DNA of 52,582 nt from Halomonas gemina (GTDB lineage Bacteria > Pseudomonadota > Gammaproteobacteria > Pseudomonadales > Halomonadaceae). Made by a program: the position numbers and the translations under genes. A model generated the notes under the pieces. It searched no databases, had not been told where the DNA came from, and worked only from the letters and a program-made list of their open reading frames with translations. The DNA lies in NCBI RefSeq assembly GCF_023554995.1, contig NZ_JAMJPK010000012.1, positions 1-52,582 of the forward strand, given 5' to 3'. Shown here piece after piece: positions 7,876 through 16,379 of this stretch (the stretch's first letter is position 1; each line of letters opens with the position of its first letter).

Positions 7876-8256
7876 ATGACAGACCTGCAAGCCTTCGAAG
7901 AAGCGTTATTATCGTCACGAGATGATTTTGTCGAGAAGCACAACCGCTCTGTTCAACGCGCGCAGGAACAGTTTGGTAAGCGGCGCGTTTCGGCAAAGAA
8001 GATCGATCTTCCGCAACAAGAGAGAAACAACACAACACAAGAAACCAAAGATAACACTTACACTGGCGTCGCATATAAAACCGGACACATCATCAAACTT
8101 GTAGTAAGAAAAAAGCAAATGAGCTTGCTTGATGAGGTATTCGAGTACCAGTCTCCCAAAATCTCCGAACTTGAAGCTCGCATCGACGCAGAAAAAGCCG
8201 CGAAAGCAGCAGGCTATCCCATCATTGGCTATGTTCAATCGATAGAAAAGCTGTGA
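7876..8256 (+). CDS. Hypothetical protein, second gene of pair (126 residues)
   Basis: A hydrophilic protein. Residues 1-60 are charged and probably coiled or disordered (FVEKHNRSVQRAQEQFGKRR), then a KTGHIIKLVVRKKQMSLLDEV segment and a charged ARIDAEKAAKAAG helix. No signal or membrane span. The ATG directly follows the stop of the HTH-like gene with no gap, indicating translational coupling. No family recognised; its pairing with a small putative DNA-binding protein suggests a plasmid or prophage relic. Confidence 0.55.
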   Translation: MTDLQAFEEALLSSRDDFVEKHNRSVQRAQEQFGKRRVSAKKIDLPQQERNNTTQETKDNTYTGVAYKTGHIIKLVVRKKQMSLLDEVFEYQSPKISELEARIDAEKAAKAAGYPIIGYVQSIEKL

Positions 8257-8383
8257 TGATGTGAAACATTTGCGACAATGAAGAACTGATCATTTAAGAT
8301 GCCATCAATACTCTAAAGGCCTAGATCAGGCAGAAAGTACTGGCTTAGGGGCAAGCCGTTAATCCTATGAGTGGTTAGTTGAT

Positions 8384-8554
8384 ATGATAAACACCTGGGA
8401 GGCGCTGCCACTGGATATACAGCCAGAGATACACCCCTCTTATAGGCAATATATATCGCCAAACCACGTCACCCCGCATCCCATCCCCTGTGGGCAAGAT
8501 CCAGGTGAACAGTTGTCGAAAGCATACATGTTAAAAACTTTCTCGCTCTTATAG
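8384..8554 (+). CDS. Possible small ORF of 56 residues
   Basis: An open frame starting MINTWEALPLDIQPEI lies in the gap before the EAL gene. It has no strong ribosome site, is rich in Pro and His, and matches nothing I recognise. It may be chance. The rest of the 8257-8747 gap shows no other feature. Confidence 0.2.
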   Translation: MINTWEALPLDIQPEIHPSYRQYISPNHVTPHPIPCGQDPGEQLSKAYMLKTFSLL

Positions 8555-8747
8555 TTTTCAGGCAACCTAGATCACCCCAACCTACCGATATATAGTTATT
8601 ACAGCTGAAACACACTCAGCCATAACCTCTAGGCTGTCTAATCGGTCAGATTTTTTCCTTAGCGTTTTCTCCCACTTTTGTGTGATTAATTGATGGAATT
8701 CGACTATCATTGATAAGACTATCTGCATAGAATCAAGGTGGCTGACC

Positions 8748-10418
8748 ATGGGAACAACTCGTCTACTAAATTCAATGGACAGGCCTCATCGTGTGGGGAT
8801 GATGCTGGCGAGTCGCCATGCCTTTCAGAGTGGCGTGATCGTGCTGCTGTCAGGCCTAGGAGCTGGGATTGTCTACGCCACCGGAGGAACGGCATATGCC
8901 TATCCTTATATCATGCTAATTCCCGTTTTGCTCGCGGCCTGTTGGTATACCTTACCGGGAGGCTTGGTCACTGCCCTGGCCGCAGGCATCGCGATGGCGG
9001 TCATGCCACTCGATACCAACTTAGGCATTGAACAAACTCCCGATAATTATCTATTACGAATAGCATTTTATTTATTACTTGGCGGCATAGCGGGCTGGCT
9101 TTTTCAGTCTAGACGACAAGCCTTCCTCGCCCATCGGGACGTAGCTCGCACCGAACAAGATACAGGGCTAGCCAATCAAGTAGCACTCAGTGAAGATCTC
9201 TATCAGATTTTGCCCCCTATGCCCCTTCCAGCCATAGCTACCGGGCTGATCAAGGTGAAGATCACCGATATGGCTGACGTCATTGAAGCTCTAGGACTAC
9301 AAGCGGCCAATGATTTGATCATCTCGGTGAGTCAACGGCTAAGCCAGGCGGTTCGCGGAGGAGGCCATGCCTACCGCATCAGCCCCGACGAATTGGCCTT
9401 GGTCGTGCTAGATGTCGAACCGGGTGATCTCGATACTATCAGTCAACGGCTGCTCGAAGTCGGCGAAGAGAGCCACCTGATTCAGCAGGTGCCTGTACGT
9501 GTCCAATTGGCAATCGGTAGCGCTATCGCCCAAGGAGGCAATAAGACGCCGCATGAACTTCTCCGGGAAGCCCGGGTAGCGCTTTTAACCTCAGTTCGCC
9601 ATCGCCGGGGGCATACACACTTCGACCCAACATTCGACCAACGGTCTCTAGACTCCTTCAAATTGATTGGCCGTGTGCGAGATGCTCTCGCTGAAAGAGA
9701 GTTCGAATTGCATTACCAGCCCAAGATCTGCCTAGCTGACGGACGTGTCTGCGGGTGTGAAGGACTGATTCGGTGGCGTGGAGATAATGGTAAGTTGATT
9801 CCACCTGGCCAGTTCATGCCTAAGGTAGAAAATACCTCTTTGATTGGTCCGATCACCTACTTCGTAACTAAAGTGGCAGGCACGTTTTCCATGCACATGG
9901 GAGCCGAAAGTAAGATTGGCATAAACTTGTCGGTGCATAACCTGTATGACGAGAACTTCTTCGATCTACTCATAGAGCTTATCGAACAGGCTAGTGTGAA
10001 CCCTGAACGTCTGGAAATGGAACTCACTGAAAGTGCCTTTATCGGAGACCTCGATGCCGCTCGCGGTGCTATTCAGCGGTTTCGTGATCTTGGTATTGGC
10101 GTGAGCATTGATGACTTTGGCACTGGCTTCTCCTCGTTTGAGTACTTGCAACACCTGCCCATCACGGGGCTTAAAATTGATCGCGCCTTTGTTGCCCCTA
10201 TAGGCGAAAGTGAGCAGGCACGTAAAGTGCTGGCTTGCATGATCGATATTGGCCACGCCTTGAACTTGGTGGTTACTGCTGAGGGAGTGGAAACCCCGCA
10301 GCAAGAAGAAATCCTAACCCATTTAGGTTGTGATCAAGCCCAAGGATTCTACTACTCGCCAGCATTACCTGCCGAAGAATACCGCGACTGGTGCAATAAA
10401 AGGAAGAAAAAAAGCTGA
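8748..10418 (+). CDS. Membrane GGDEF-EAL protein, probable c-di-GMP phosphodiesterase
   Basis: A 556-residue inner-membrane signalling protein. Residues 20-130 hold about four hydrophobic segments. Residues about 150-300 form a degenerate GGDEF domain with SPDEL in place of the signature, so cyclase activity is not expected. Residues 310-550 form an EAL domain with the catalytic set visible: EGL at the signature (Ala replaced by Gly), NLS, ELTES, IDDFGTGFSS, LKID, AEGVE and QGF. This fits a phosphodiesterase that hydrolyses c-di-GMP, with the degenerate GGDEF as a regulatory part. It stands alone with its own GGTGG ribosome site. A diguanylate cyclase lies 7.5 kb downstream. Confidence 0.9.
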   Translation: MGTTRLLNSMDRPHRVGMMLASRHAFQSGVIVLLSGLGAGIVYATGGTAYAYPYIMLIPVLLAACWYTLPGGLVTALAAGIAMAVMPLDTNLGIEQTPDNYLLRIAFYLLLGGIAGWLFQSRRQAFLAHRDVARTEQDTGLANQVALSEDLYQILPPMPLPAIATGLIKVKITDMADVIEALGLQAANDLIISVSQRLSQAVRGGGHAYRISPDELALVVLDVEPGDLDTISQRLLEVGEESHLIQQVPVRVQLAIGSAIAQGGNKTPHELLREARVALLTSVRHRRGHTHFDPTFDQRSLDSFKLIGRVRDALAEREFELHYQPKICLADGRVCGCEGLIRWRGDNGKLIPPGQFMPKVENTSLIGPITYFVTKVAGTFSMHMGAESKIGINLSVHNLYDENFFDLLIELIEQASVNPERLEMELTESAFIGDLDAARGAIQRFRDLGIGVSIDDFGTGFSSFEYLQHLPITGLKIDRAFVAPIGESEQARKVLACMIDIGHALNLVVTAEGVETPQQEEILTHLGCDQAQGFYYSPALPAEEYRDWCNKRKKKS

Positions 10419-10479
10419 TATCTATATATTTCATTTTCTAATGCGCAACTTCATCCAGGCGCAGGTGCACGCTTAGCCC

Positions 10480-10505
10480 CCCCTTCAAGCTTATGCTTGA
10501 CGGGG
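10480..10505. terminator. Hairpin downstream of the EAL gene
   Basis: CCCC-TTCAAGC and GCTTGA-CGGGG form an 11-bp stem with one mismatch and a TTAT loop, 60 bp after the EAL stop codon. There is no T-run after it on either strand, so it may be a stabilising or factor-dependent terminator hairpin. Confidence 0.35.
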
Positions 10506-10824
10506 AAAAGTGAGGACACTCTCTTCATAGTATCAGGAGAACCGAGATCAACAAGTAATTGTCATTTTACTTCTCATTGGCCCAGCCCATGCTTTCACAC
10601 TTCGGCTATAAACCAAGTTTATAAACACTGGTATCGCGATGAAGGCACTTACTGTAACCTTGATTCCGATACCCATAAAGACTGAGTGAAGCATGAGGAG
10701 GATGACCTCTCCGACACATAGGCAGCTTGGTGCCAGTTCCTGACCCAGTACTACGGTATAATCGACATCCATGCCGGATCGGCCTAGAGTAGTATTAGCT
10801 ACTCACCTAGACCCAGAGGCCAGG

Positions 10825-11103
10825 ATGACAACACCTACGTCCATCACTCTCAATGTGGTCCTGGAAGAGCGCGTTCAGCGTCTGGCAGAAGCTCGTCGGC
10901 GCCCGGTGGACTGGCTCATCCATGAAGCCATTGAACAATACGTGGAGCGTGAGGAGAAGCAAGAGGCCTTCAACCAAGACACTCTCAGAGCTTGGGAGGA
11001 CTATCAAGCTACCGGACTTTACGCGACCGCTGACGAAGTAGAGGAGTGGCTGGCCAGCTGGGGAACTGATAACGAGACCTCGCCACCAAGGTGCCATAAG
11101 TGA
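10825..11103 (+). CDS. Ribbon-helix-helix antitoxin (CopG/ParD-like), orphan
   Basis: From the ATG at 10825 the protein is 92 residues and begins MTTPTSITLNVVLEERVQRL with a beta-strand/helix pattern. It then shows RRRPVDWLIHEAIEQYVER, the helix pair of a ribbon-helix-helix dimer. The C-terminus (ATADEVEEWLASWGTDNE) is the toxin-binding tail seen in antitoxins of RelE/ParE systems. The longer open frame from 10771 has no ribosome site. Its final codons overlap a GTG-started frame reading VIFEPAVIRNAEPLHD, which resembles the start of a RelE/ParE toxin, but the toxin stops resembling that family after about 16 codons. The antitoxin has therefore lost its toxin. Confidence 0.75.
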   Translation: MTTPTSITLNVVLEERVQRLAEARRRPVDWLIHEAIEQYVEREEKQEAFNQDTLRAWEDYQATGLYATADEVEEWLASWGTDNETSPPRCHK

Positions 11104-11150
11104 TCTTCGAGCCCGCAGTTATTCGGAATGCGGAGCCATTACACGACATT
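11100..11150 (+). pseudogene. RelE/ParE-type toxin stub
   Basis: The GTG at 11100 overlaps the antitoxin stop by four bases, as is usual for toxin genes of this class. About 16 codons (VIFEPAVIRNAEPLHD) fit the N-terminal strand and helix of ParE/RelE toxins. The frame then runs on without a stop into the coding region at 11259, so the toxin body has been deleted and its beginning fused in frame to unrelated sequence. Confidence 0.4.
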
Positions 11151-11258
11151 CCTTGCCCAAAGACTCACCAGCAGCTGAGATGGCCACAAAACCAACTTCC
11201 ACGGGATCCAAGCTTTCAGCGCCGTTTTGTCAGCCTCCTCCACGCCAAGGCTAATACG

Positions 11259-11834
11259 ATGAACGATAAGCAAAAGGCCGAGTTGGATGACGCCATAGAC
11301 AGCTTGGAGCGCCAGATCATGGGGCTGGCAATCACGCTCTCGATAGCCAACACCAAGCTCCACGAACTGCGTAGTGAGGTAGATCAGCTGAAAGCCATGC
11401 GCGACGGCAAGCACCCCGATCTGGATTCAAGACTCGACTTCACGCTGGATCTGGCCGAATTTATCGAGGCGATCCCCTCTTCTGTTCGTGGCCGAATCAT
11501 CGGACTAGCCCAAGAATTAGAAGAGACCGGGGACGCCTTGCTAGCCAAGCTCTGGCATGAAGCCCGTGCCCTTCTGCTCTACGACGCTATCTACGCCGAT
11601 GTTGATGCGGAACATGACCTTCGCGACCCGATGCTTTCGCGCACCGTCAGGAGCTGTATTGACCATGCGGGCCGGGTGCCTGATGGAGCTGACAGGGATA
11701 CTCTGCTTTGCGAGTGCCCTCAGATCCTGGCAGCCATCGAAAGTGCGTATCAAAAGCATGTCCGGGCCCAGCTTCAAGCTATGGGCAAGCAAGCTCAGGC
11801 ACATTTCCAAATGACGGGAAGGAACTACCGCTAA
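11259..11834 (+). CDS. Hypothetical coiled-coil protein (191 residues)
   Basis: Residues 1-50 (beginning MNDKQKAELDDAIDSLERQI) form a predicted coiled coil, followed by an alpha-helical domain with Leu/Glu-rich helices (FIEAIPSSVRGRIIGLAQEL) and an aromatic-poor C-terminus. No signal, membrane span or known motif. The frame is open upstream to 11100 because of the fused toxin stub; ATG 11259 is preferred since the coiled coil starts there. No family recognised. Confidence 0.55.
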   Translation: MNDKQKAELDDAIDSLERQIMGLAITLSIANTKLHELRSEVDQLKAMRDGKHPDLDSRLDFTLDLAEFIEAIPSSVRGRIIGLAQELEETGDALLAKLWHEARALLLYDAIYADVDAEHDLRDPMLSRTVRSCIDHAGRVPDGADRDTLLCECPQILAAIESAYQKHVRAQLQAMGKQAQAHFQMTGRNYR

Positions 11835-12020
11835 AGTCAGTCCTGCCCAATACGATCCCCATGATATGGAATCTGTACCAAGCTTGTAATGCAACTACCC
11901 TGCCCCGAGCCTCAACCGCTGCTGCTTCATTGATGCCTCATTTTGACGCCAAAAATCGATACGACGGTTGCCAGCATTCTTGGGGGGAAGCCAACCATCC
12001 TCGCATACGGCCCTAGAAAG
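11835..12020. other. Short intergenic region, no gene seen
   Basis: Between the coiled-coil gene and the terminator of the convergent H-NS-type gene no supported feature is seen. Confidence 0.4.
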
Positions 12021-12053
12021 CAAAAACCCCACACCGCTGAGCGTATGTGGGGC
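12021..12053 (-). terminator. Rho-independent terminator of the MvaT/H-NS-type gene
   Basis: CCCCACA (12027-12033) pairs with TGTGGGG (12046-12052) around a 12-base loop. On the minus strand the stem is followed by a run of five T. It lies about 38 bp after the minus-strand gene that stops at 12091. Confidence 0.8.
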
Positions 12054-12090
12054 TTCATGATCGAGCAACGGCGGCTATCGCCGTGCTGCA

Positions 12091-12462
12091 TCAGTCTTCG
12101 GTACGGACCAGCCAAGACTCGACGGTTTCGTCACCGTGCTCTTCTTTCCAGGCCTTAAGGGTCTTCTGGTTACCGCCACGGGTCTCGACAACCTCCCCAG
12201 TGTTGGGATTTTTGTAAATCTTCAGCTTGCGCTTACGGCGCTGACCCTCACCCTTTTTGCCGCTATCAGCTGCCGGCTCGGGCCGGAGAAGTGATAGAAC
12301 ATCAGCGGCGCTCTTGTTGTACTCGCTCATCAGCGCCTCGAGCTTGTCCTTGAACTCAATCTCTTCTTGGAGGCGCGGGTCCTCCTTCATTTTTTCAAGC
12401 TGTTCGGCCAGCTTCTTCATCTGCTGCTCTTGCTGGGCGTATGTTGTCAGGAGGCTTGACAT
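12091..12462 (-). CDS. MvaT/H-NS-type nucleoid-associated xenogeneic silencer
   Basis: A 123-residue protein with a coiled-coil N-terminal half (residues 5-60, TYAQQEQQMKKLAEQLEKM) for oligomerisation, a basic linker (KKGEGQRRKRKLKIYKN) and a C-terminal DNA-binding domain. The latter carries the MvaT-family motif GEVVETRGGNQKTLKAWKEE, then VESWL. Such proteins bind AT-rich foreign DNA and silence it. Its presence among AT-rich acquired genes fits that role. It is monocistronic, with a clear terminator downstream. The family is well supported; placement in MvaT rather than classical H-NS rests on the RGGN/LKAWK motif. Confidence 0.85.
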   Translation of the reverse strand: MSSLLTTYAQQEQQMKKLAEQLEKMKEDPRLQEEIEFKDKLEALMSEYNKSAADVLSLLRPEPAADSGKKGEGQRRKRKLKIYKNPNTGEVVETRGGNQKTLKAWKEEHGDETVESWLVRTED

Positions 12463-13006
12463 AGAAAAGGTCTCTAACAGGTGAATTTACATATGGCATG
12501 ATAATTAACAACAAATAGAAACGCAACGAGATTCTTGCTTTCATCCCGTGTGTCGATGGAGAAGAAGAGATGGAGCTGCACGCGCGCGGCCGGAATTCAC
12601 ATCTGCTCGGCCTAGGCCGCGATCGAAGGACTCCGCTCAAGAGCCCGACCGTGGTTCACATTTACTCTTCAACTGCTCAGTACGTAAGGATAGTTAGACA
12701 CAGTTCTTTTGTCCGAAGCCGTGAATCCGACCAACAAACCGGCTTGACGCCATCCTGCCTGAGTAACGAGCAGGGAGATTTCGTAATTTGGCGGCATGGG
12801 ATGTGGCAATGGTTTACGCTGGTACGTGTATGTCCATCGATCTTCCTTGGCGTGATGCTTCTCTTGCCCTTTCGCGGTGCTGGCTGGCAGAAGTGAGGGA
12901 CGCGAGATGCGCTACGGAAATAAACGTGCAAAGGTAATGCTATATCGGCGTTACGCACGAGGCGAGATCGGCCGGGAGGGGTACCAGCGGGTAAGTAGGA
13001 CCTCGA
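12463..13006. other. Intergenic region upstream of the H-NS-type gene and the methyltransferase
   Basis: About 540 bp. The first 80 bp upstream of the H-NS-type gene are AT-rich and likely contain its promoter. Frames crossing the remainder do not resemble known proteins. A stretch around 12,680-12,900 is open on both strands but has no ribosome site. Confidence 0.35.
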
Positions 13007-13609
13007 ATGACGATACAAGACTGCATTTTTCCCGCCACTGCAATGCCCGACAGGGACTGGTGGCATGCGCTATGGCCTGACCCCGACAGGGTCATAAAGG
13101 CCTTGCGCATCAGGCAAGGGATGAAGGTCGTCGATCTGGGTTGTGGCGATGGTTATTTTACCGCCGCCATCGCCCATCAGGTGGGCGCTGGGCGCGTCAT
13201 CGGTTTCGACCTCGACCCAGTCATGCTCGAGCAGGCGCAAGCTGCCTGCGAAGGGATGTCGAATTGCAGCTGGTTACTGGGAGACGCAATGGCGCTGAGC
13301 CGTCTGCTAGATGCATCGGTGGACTATGTGCTGATCGCCAACACCTTTCACGGCGTGCCGGACAAGACAGCCTTGGCACGGGAAATCGCCAAGGTCCTGA
13401 CGCCGAACGGGCGCTTTGCTATCGTCAACTGGCATCCCCTGCCACGGGAACAGACGACTGTCCTCGGGCAGCCACGAGGGCCCAAGACCGCAATGCGAAT
13501 GTCTGCGGAACAAACACGGACGGTGGTGGAGCCTGCCGGCTTCAGGCTGGAGACGCTGGTCGAGCTTCCTCCATACCACTACGGGGCTATTTTCATCCGT
13601 ACCATATGA
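13007..13609 (+). CDS. Class I SAM-dependent methyltransferase
   Basis: A 200-residue cytoplasmic Rossmann-fold methyltransferase of the Methyltransf_11/25 type. Motif I is KVVDLGCGDGYFTAA (about residues 38-52), the acidic strand-2 end is GFDLDP, motif II-like LLGDAMAL follows, and a post-core VNWHPLPREQ lies near residue 145. Substrate cannot be told. The ATG at 13007 is the first in frame; an internal ATG at 13040 is an alternative that would still keep the whole fold. It is followed after about 100 bp by the amphi-Trp gene in the same direction. Confidence 0.85.
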   Translation: MTIQDCIFPATAMPDRDWWHALWPDPDRVIKALRIRQGMKVVDLGCGDGYFTAAIAHQVGAGRVIGFDLDPVMLEQAQAACEGMSNCSWLLGDAMALSRLLDASVDYVLIANTFHGVPDKTALAREIAKVLTPNGRFAIVNWHPLPREQTTVLGQPRGPKTAMRMSAEQTRTVVEPAGFRLETLVELPPYHYGAIFIRTI

Positions 13610-13715
13610 TCATCCGAGACACCACGATTAGAGAGTGTGGGTGACCTGCTAGACTGGATGCGAGCCTGCCTGCGCCACAGGCGCTGGCGGTACCGACGTC
13701 ACCGAGGAGAGACAC

Positions 13716-13940
13716 ATGGGATCCAAAGAAGAGAGAGACGTAGAGAAAGGCTACCCGAAGGCCGACTTCGTGGCCAAGCTACGGCGACTGGCAGATGCCA
13801 TCGAGAACGGCGAACGTTTCGATATTCAGATTGCCGGCGAGCGCATCTATGTCCCCGTTCGAGCCGAATTCACCATCGAACACGAACGATCAGATGATGA
13901 AGAAGAGATTGAATTTCAGATCAAGTGGCAAAATGAATAG
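13716..13940 (+). CDS. Amphi-Trp domain protein
   Basis: A 74-residue protein matching the amphi-Trp family. It starts with a charged segment, then YPKADFVAKLRRLADAIENG, a FDIQIAGERIYVPVRAEFTIEHE strand region, an acidic patch, and the family-defining C-terminal FQIKW with the conserved Trp. Function in the family is unknown. A GAGGAG ribosome site precedes the ATG. Confidence 0.85.
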   Translation: MGSKEERDVEKGYPKADFVAKLRRLADAIENGERFDIQIAGERIYVPVRAEFTIEHERSDDEEEIEFQIKWQNE

Positions 13941-13973
13941 ATCAGATCATCCGATGGGGCTGTCGTACCTCGC

Positions 13974-14290
13974 TCAGCGATAGAAGTATGACAAGGCCGG
14001 TAGCAGCTGGACAGTGGCTACAAGGTTGTAGAGCACCTCGTTGTGCTCGTTGATTCGGTAGTCATAGGGCTAGAAGTCCCCCGCCGGCTGGGCTATGTGA
14101 AGTGGGTCTTCTAGGGCGGCCTGAATTTTTTAATAAGGTACTGCTCAAGGGCCGATTGCGGCCAGAAGAAGACCTTCAGGCTGTGCCTATATGAAGTTCT
14201 GCTTTGATGGCCGGCGTTGGACTGCCAAAAGAACAGCCGGGCCGAATTAACGCTGCTGGCTGCTGTTAGCTATATGCCGTATCTAGGTCC
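13974..14290. other. Gap with a possible coding relic
   Basis: On the minus strand, 13974-14129 is one open frame apart from a TAG at 14070-14072. It reads ALEDPLHIAQPAGDF, stop, PYDYRINEHNEVLYNLVATV and ends in SYFYR. The family is not recognised. The rest, up to 14290, includes a GGCCAGAAGAAGACC segment resembling part of a dispersed repeat seen near 15.76 and 44.18 kb. Confidence 0.3.
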
Positions 14291-14293
14291 CTT

Positions 14294-14734
14294 CTAACCC
14301 GACAGATAAGAGGGAACCTTTACTTCGTCGGATTCAGAATCCCACGCTTGGCCGGCAATTTTCCATTGACCAGCATCCTTGACCAGCAACAGCATCTCTA
14401 CTCCTCGGCTCACTTCAGTCTCATTTTCAACCGTTTCGCAGCCAGCCATTGCAATGGCGACATTTCCAAATACACGGACCTCCGTGCCTAAAACCTTCTC
14501 GTGGAATGAAAGTATTTTCGTTTTTGCTAACTCGGAAAGCCGTTCAATGAATGCATTTACAGACTGCTGCTTCACCGGCCGTATCGCTGGATATAGCGGC
14601 GCGCCAGATAAAAAGTCTAGTTGAAAGGTATTCCAATCGGCAGACACCCCCGGTGACCAACTCAGACAGCCGAACTGTCGCTCAATCAATTTTCGTATAG
14701 CTTTTTCGTCAGCCATTTCTTCCTCTGTCCTCAT
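14294..14734 (-). CDS. NTF2-fold (SnoaL/DUF4440-like) protein, cassette-like
   Basis: A 146-residue protein of the NTF2 superfamily: an N-terminal helix pair (EKAIRKLIERQFGCLSWSPG), a central region around WNTFQLDFLSGA, a strand with EVRVFGNVAIAMAGCE, and the closing WKIAGQAWDSE. These small alpha+beta cones bind hydrophobic ligands or act as simple hydrolases or isomerases. The ATG at 14734 has GGGAG upstream; ATG 14716, also with a GAGG site, is possible. An attC-like site separates it from the gene at 14990, and NTF2-fold genes are known integron cassette contents. I infer a cassette origin. Confidence 0.75.
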   Translation of the reverse strand: MRTEEEMADEKAIRKLIERQFGCLSWSPGVSADWNTFQLDFLSGAPLYPAIRPVKQQSVNAFIERLSELAKTKILSFHEKVLGTEVRVFGNVAIAMAGCETVENETEVSRGVEMLLLVKDAGQWKIAGQAWDSESDEVKVPSYLSG

Positions 14735-14915
14735 GACCGGCTCCCTATGTTCAACATGTCTTGATTCCAAGAAGGTTATTGCAGGATCGGGCTTACTAAC
14801 AGTGGCTGGGCTGTCCAGTTTGGTTCGATGTCTGCCTACCGACATTAATCAGCATAGACTAACATTCCACATTCCACATTCAGCCATGAGCTGCCGTTCA
14901 GAAAGACCTGATGTA

Positions 14916-14987
14916 ATGTAACGACCAAGCTCACCGGTGGCAATGGAGCGTAGCGGAATCGCCGTCCGGTGAAGCGCCTCGTTAGGC
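14916..14987 (-). repeat. attC-like integron recombination site
   Basis: Read on the minus strand, the site opens with GCCTAAC (perfect R'' RYYYAAC), followed by GAGGCGCTTCACCGG. It closes with CCGGTGAGCTTGGTCGTTA and a GTTACAT R' box. Outer arms TAACGA/TCGTTA and inner arms CACCGG/CCGGTG pair, with offset bases between them and a further imperfect stem-loop in the centre. This is the folded architecture of attC sites. It starts three bases after the stop codon of the minus-strand gene at 14990 and precedes the next minus-strand gene, exactly where a cassette attC should lie. The R' box is imperfect. Confidence 0.65.
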
Positions 14988-14989
14988 GT

Positions 14990-15475
14990 TCAAATTTCAC
15001 ACCTACCTGATCTTTCGGCTCTTCTCCCAGCAAAATGGCCGATTAATGTAGCCTGCAATGAGTTAAAACCCTCTCTTATAGCCTCGGCATAAACTCTACA
15101 CGCGCAATCGGCTGCAAACCTTCCGAAGGTCCGAGCATAAACATCGCAGGCAGACGGCCGAAATGTGAAATCAGGCAAATCAATGTCGGGAAGTGGCAAT
15201 GATGGAAAAGGGACTGGGAACGGTTGAAATTTTACAAAATATTTTTCAAATGCACTTTGGGTAGAAAAAAGCGGAAAATCTTGAGGTGTGAACATTTGTA
15301 TTAATTGTTTTTTGGATTTGTCATCTGCTGAATGCTCTTTTAGTTCGACTTCAAAAGAGTTCTTGTCATGAATTGGGACCTTCATAGTTGACAGGATACT
15401 TAATCCCTCAACTAGGTCTCTAGATAGATTTTGGGTTAGGAACTCACATACTGCTTTGTTGTTTTGCGATTTCAT
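14990..15475 (-). CDS. Hypothetical protein, integron-cassette-like (161 residues)
   Basis: Begins MKSQNNKAVCEFLTQNLSRD after a strong GGAGG ribosome site. The N-terminal half is polar; a Pro/Phe-rich stretch follows at residues 85-110 (FPVPFPSLPLPDIDLPDF), then a C-terminal region with Cys and Arg ending RSGRCEI. There is no signal peptide or clear membrane segment and no known family. Low GC, a strong ribosome site, no neighbours in operon and an attC-like site three bases after its stop all fit a captured gene cassette. Confidence 0.65.
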   Translation of the reverse strand: MKSQNNKAVCEFLTQNLSRDLVEGLSILSTMKVPIHDKNSFEVELKEHSADDKSKKQLIQMFTPQDFPLFSTQSAFEKYFVKFQPFPVPFPSLPLPDIDLPDFTFRPSACDVYARTFGRFAADCACRVYAEAIREGFNSLQATLIGHFAGRRAERSGRCEI

Positions 15476-15479
15476 GGTT

Positions 15480-15891
15480 TTAGCCTCCTTCTTTCGTTTT
15501 TACGCCTAAAGTTGCATTATATAGTATGCTTGATATTTTACTTGAACGCGTGTTCAACAATGTTATGCAGCCCGCTCGACCCCTCTCATCCTATTGAAAC
15601 TTCTAGACATTAAGTATAGCTCGGCAGTATAACACCAATCATCGTGCATGCTGCATATCCCCAATGAAAGTGCTCGGTGCCTTTTCCGGCACGTCGGCTT
15701 TGGGTGGTCAACTGCCTCAACCACACCATCAGGATAGGCTAAGGTTCTTCAATCGGCCAGAAGCAGACCTAGAGATCATCCTGATTTAATGCCAGCGGTA
15801 ATCTGGCCTAAATTGGGTGAATTTTGGCGTAACAATGGTGAAGCCATGCGTGAAAAGACGTACCGCGTTTTTTCTGCATGTTGATAAAACT
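15480..15891. other. Intergenic region with a dispersed-repeat copy
   Basis: No gene is seen. The segment 15690-15790 contains GTCGGCTTTGGGTGGTCAA and, 50 bp on, TCAATCGGCCAGAAGCAGAC. Related blocks recur at 16380-16420 and 44120-44190, so this is one copy of a degenerate repeat that borders acquired AT-rich genes in this window. Confidence 0.4.
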
Positions 15892-16311
15892 TTATTGATT
15901 CCGCAAATATTTCCAAAAAACACAAAATGGCGCCAATGACCAAGTATAGATAGAAGATATAATTAAAGAAAAAAGTGGAATACCAATAAACACGCTAATG
16001 AAATAACTTATCAAATAGGCGTGCCAACCCGAATCTTTCCACCAAAATTCAGGATGTCTTATACTCCACGGCATCCATCCTTTACCAATATTAAGCACAA
16101 TCGCGAAATGAATTTGGCGTAATACAGAAAGAAATAGCAACAAAAAAACTGCACAAAGAGCCAACTTGAAAGATTTTGCAAAAATTGACATGGAAGCTTG
16201 CGAAACACTCTGACCAACTTCTTTAGTAAGACTCCAGCTTATAATTCCAGTAATGCCAAATATGGTCATAAGACCCGAGACGGTTGATATTACACTTACA
16301 AAGATCTCCAT
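15892..16311 (-). CDS. Small multi-span membrane protein, unknown
   Basis: A 139-residue hydrophobic protein beginning MEIFVSVISTVSGLMTIFGI. About three to four membrane segments are visible, around residues 5-28, 48-68, 95-115 and 118-135. A polar loop WMPWSIRHPEFWWKDSGW is rich in Trp. The ATG at 16311 follows AGGAAG. AT-rich and isolated, like cassette-borne membrane proteins of unknown role. Could be an immunity-type or stress membrane protein; nothing in the sequence decides. Confidence 0.65.
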   Translation of the reverse strand: MEIFVSVISTVSGLMTIFGITGIISWSLTKEVGQSVSQASMSIFAKSFKLALCAVFLLLFLSVLRQIHFAIVLNIGKGWMPWSIRHPEFWWKDSGWHAYLISYFISVFIGIPLFSLIISSIYTWSLAPFCVFWKYLRNQ

Positions 16312-16379
16312 CAAATCTTCCTAGATCGCTAAACAGTGTTTATACTGCGCATCCTATTATAGCATAAGCGTGCCTGCTG

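Noticed and set aside
14200..14292. Second attC site downstream of the NTF2 gene at 14294
   Set aside because: AGCTAAC is present, but no matching R' box or paired inner arms could be found at proper spacing.
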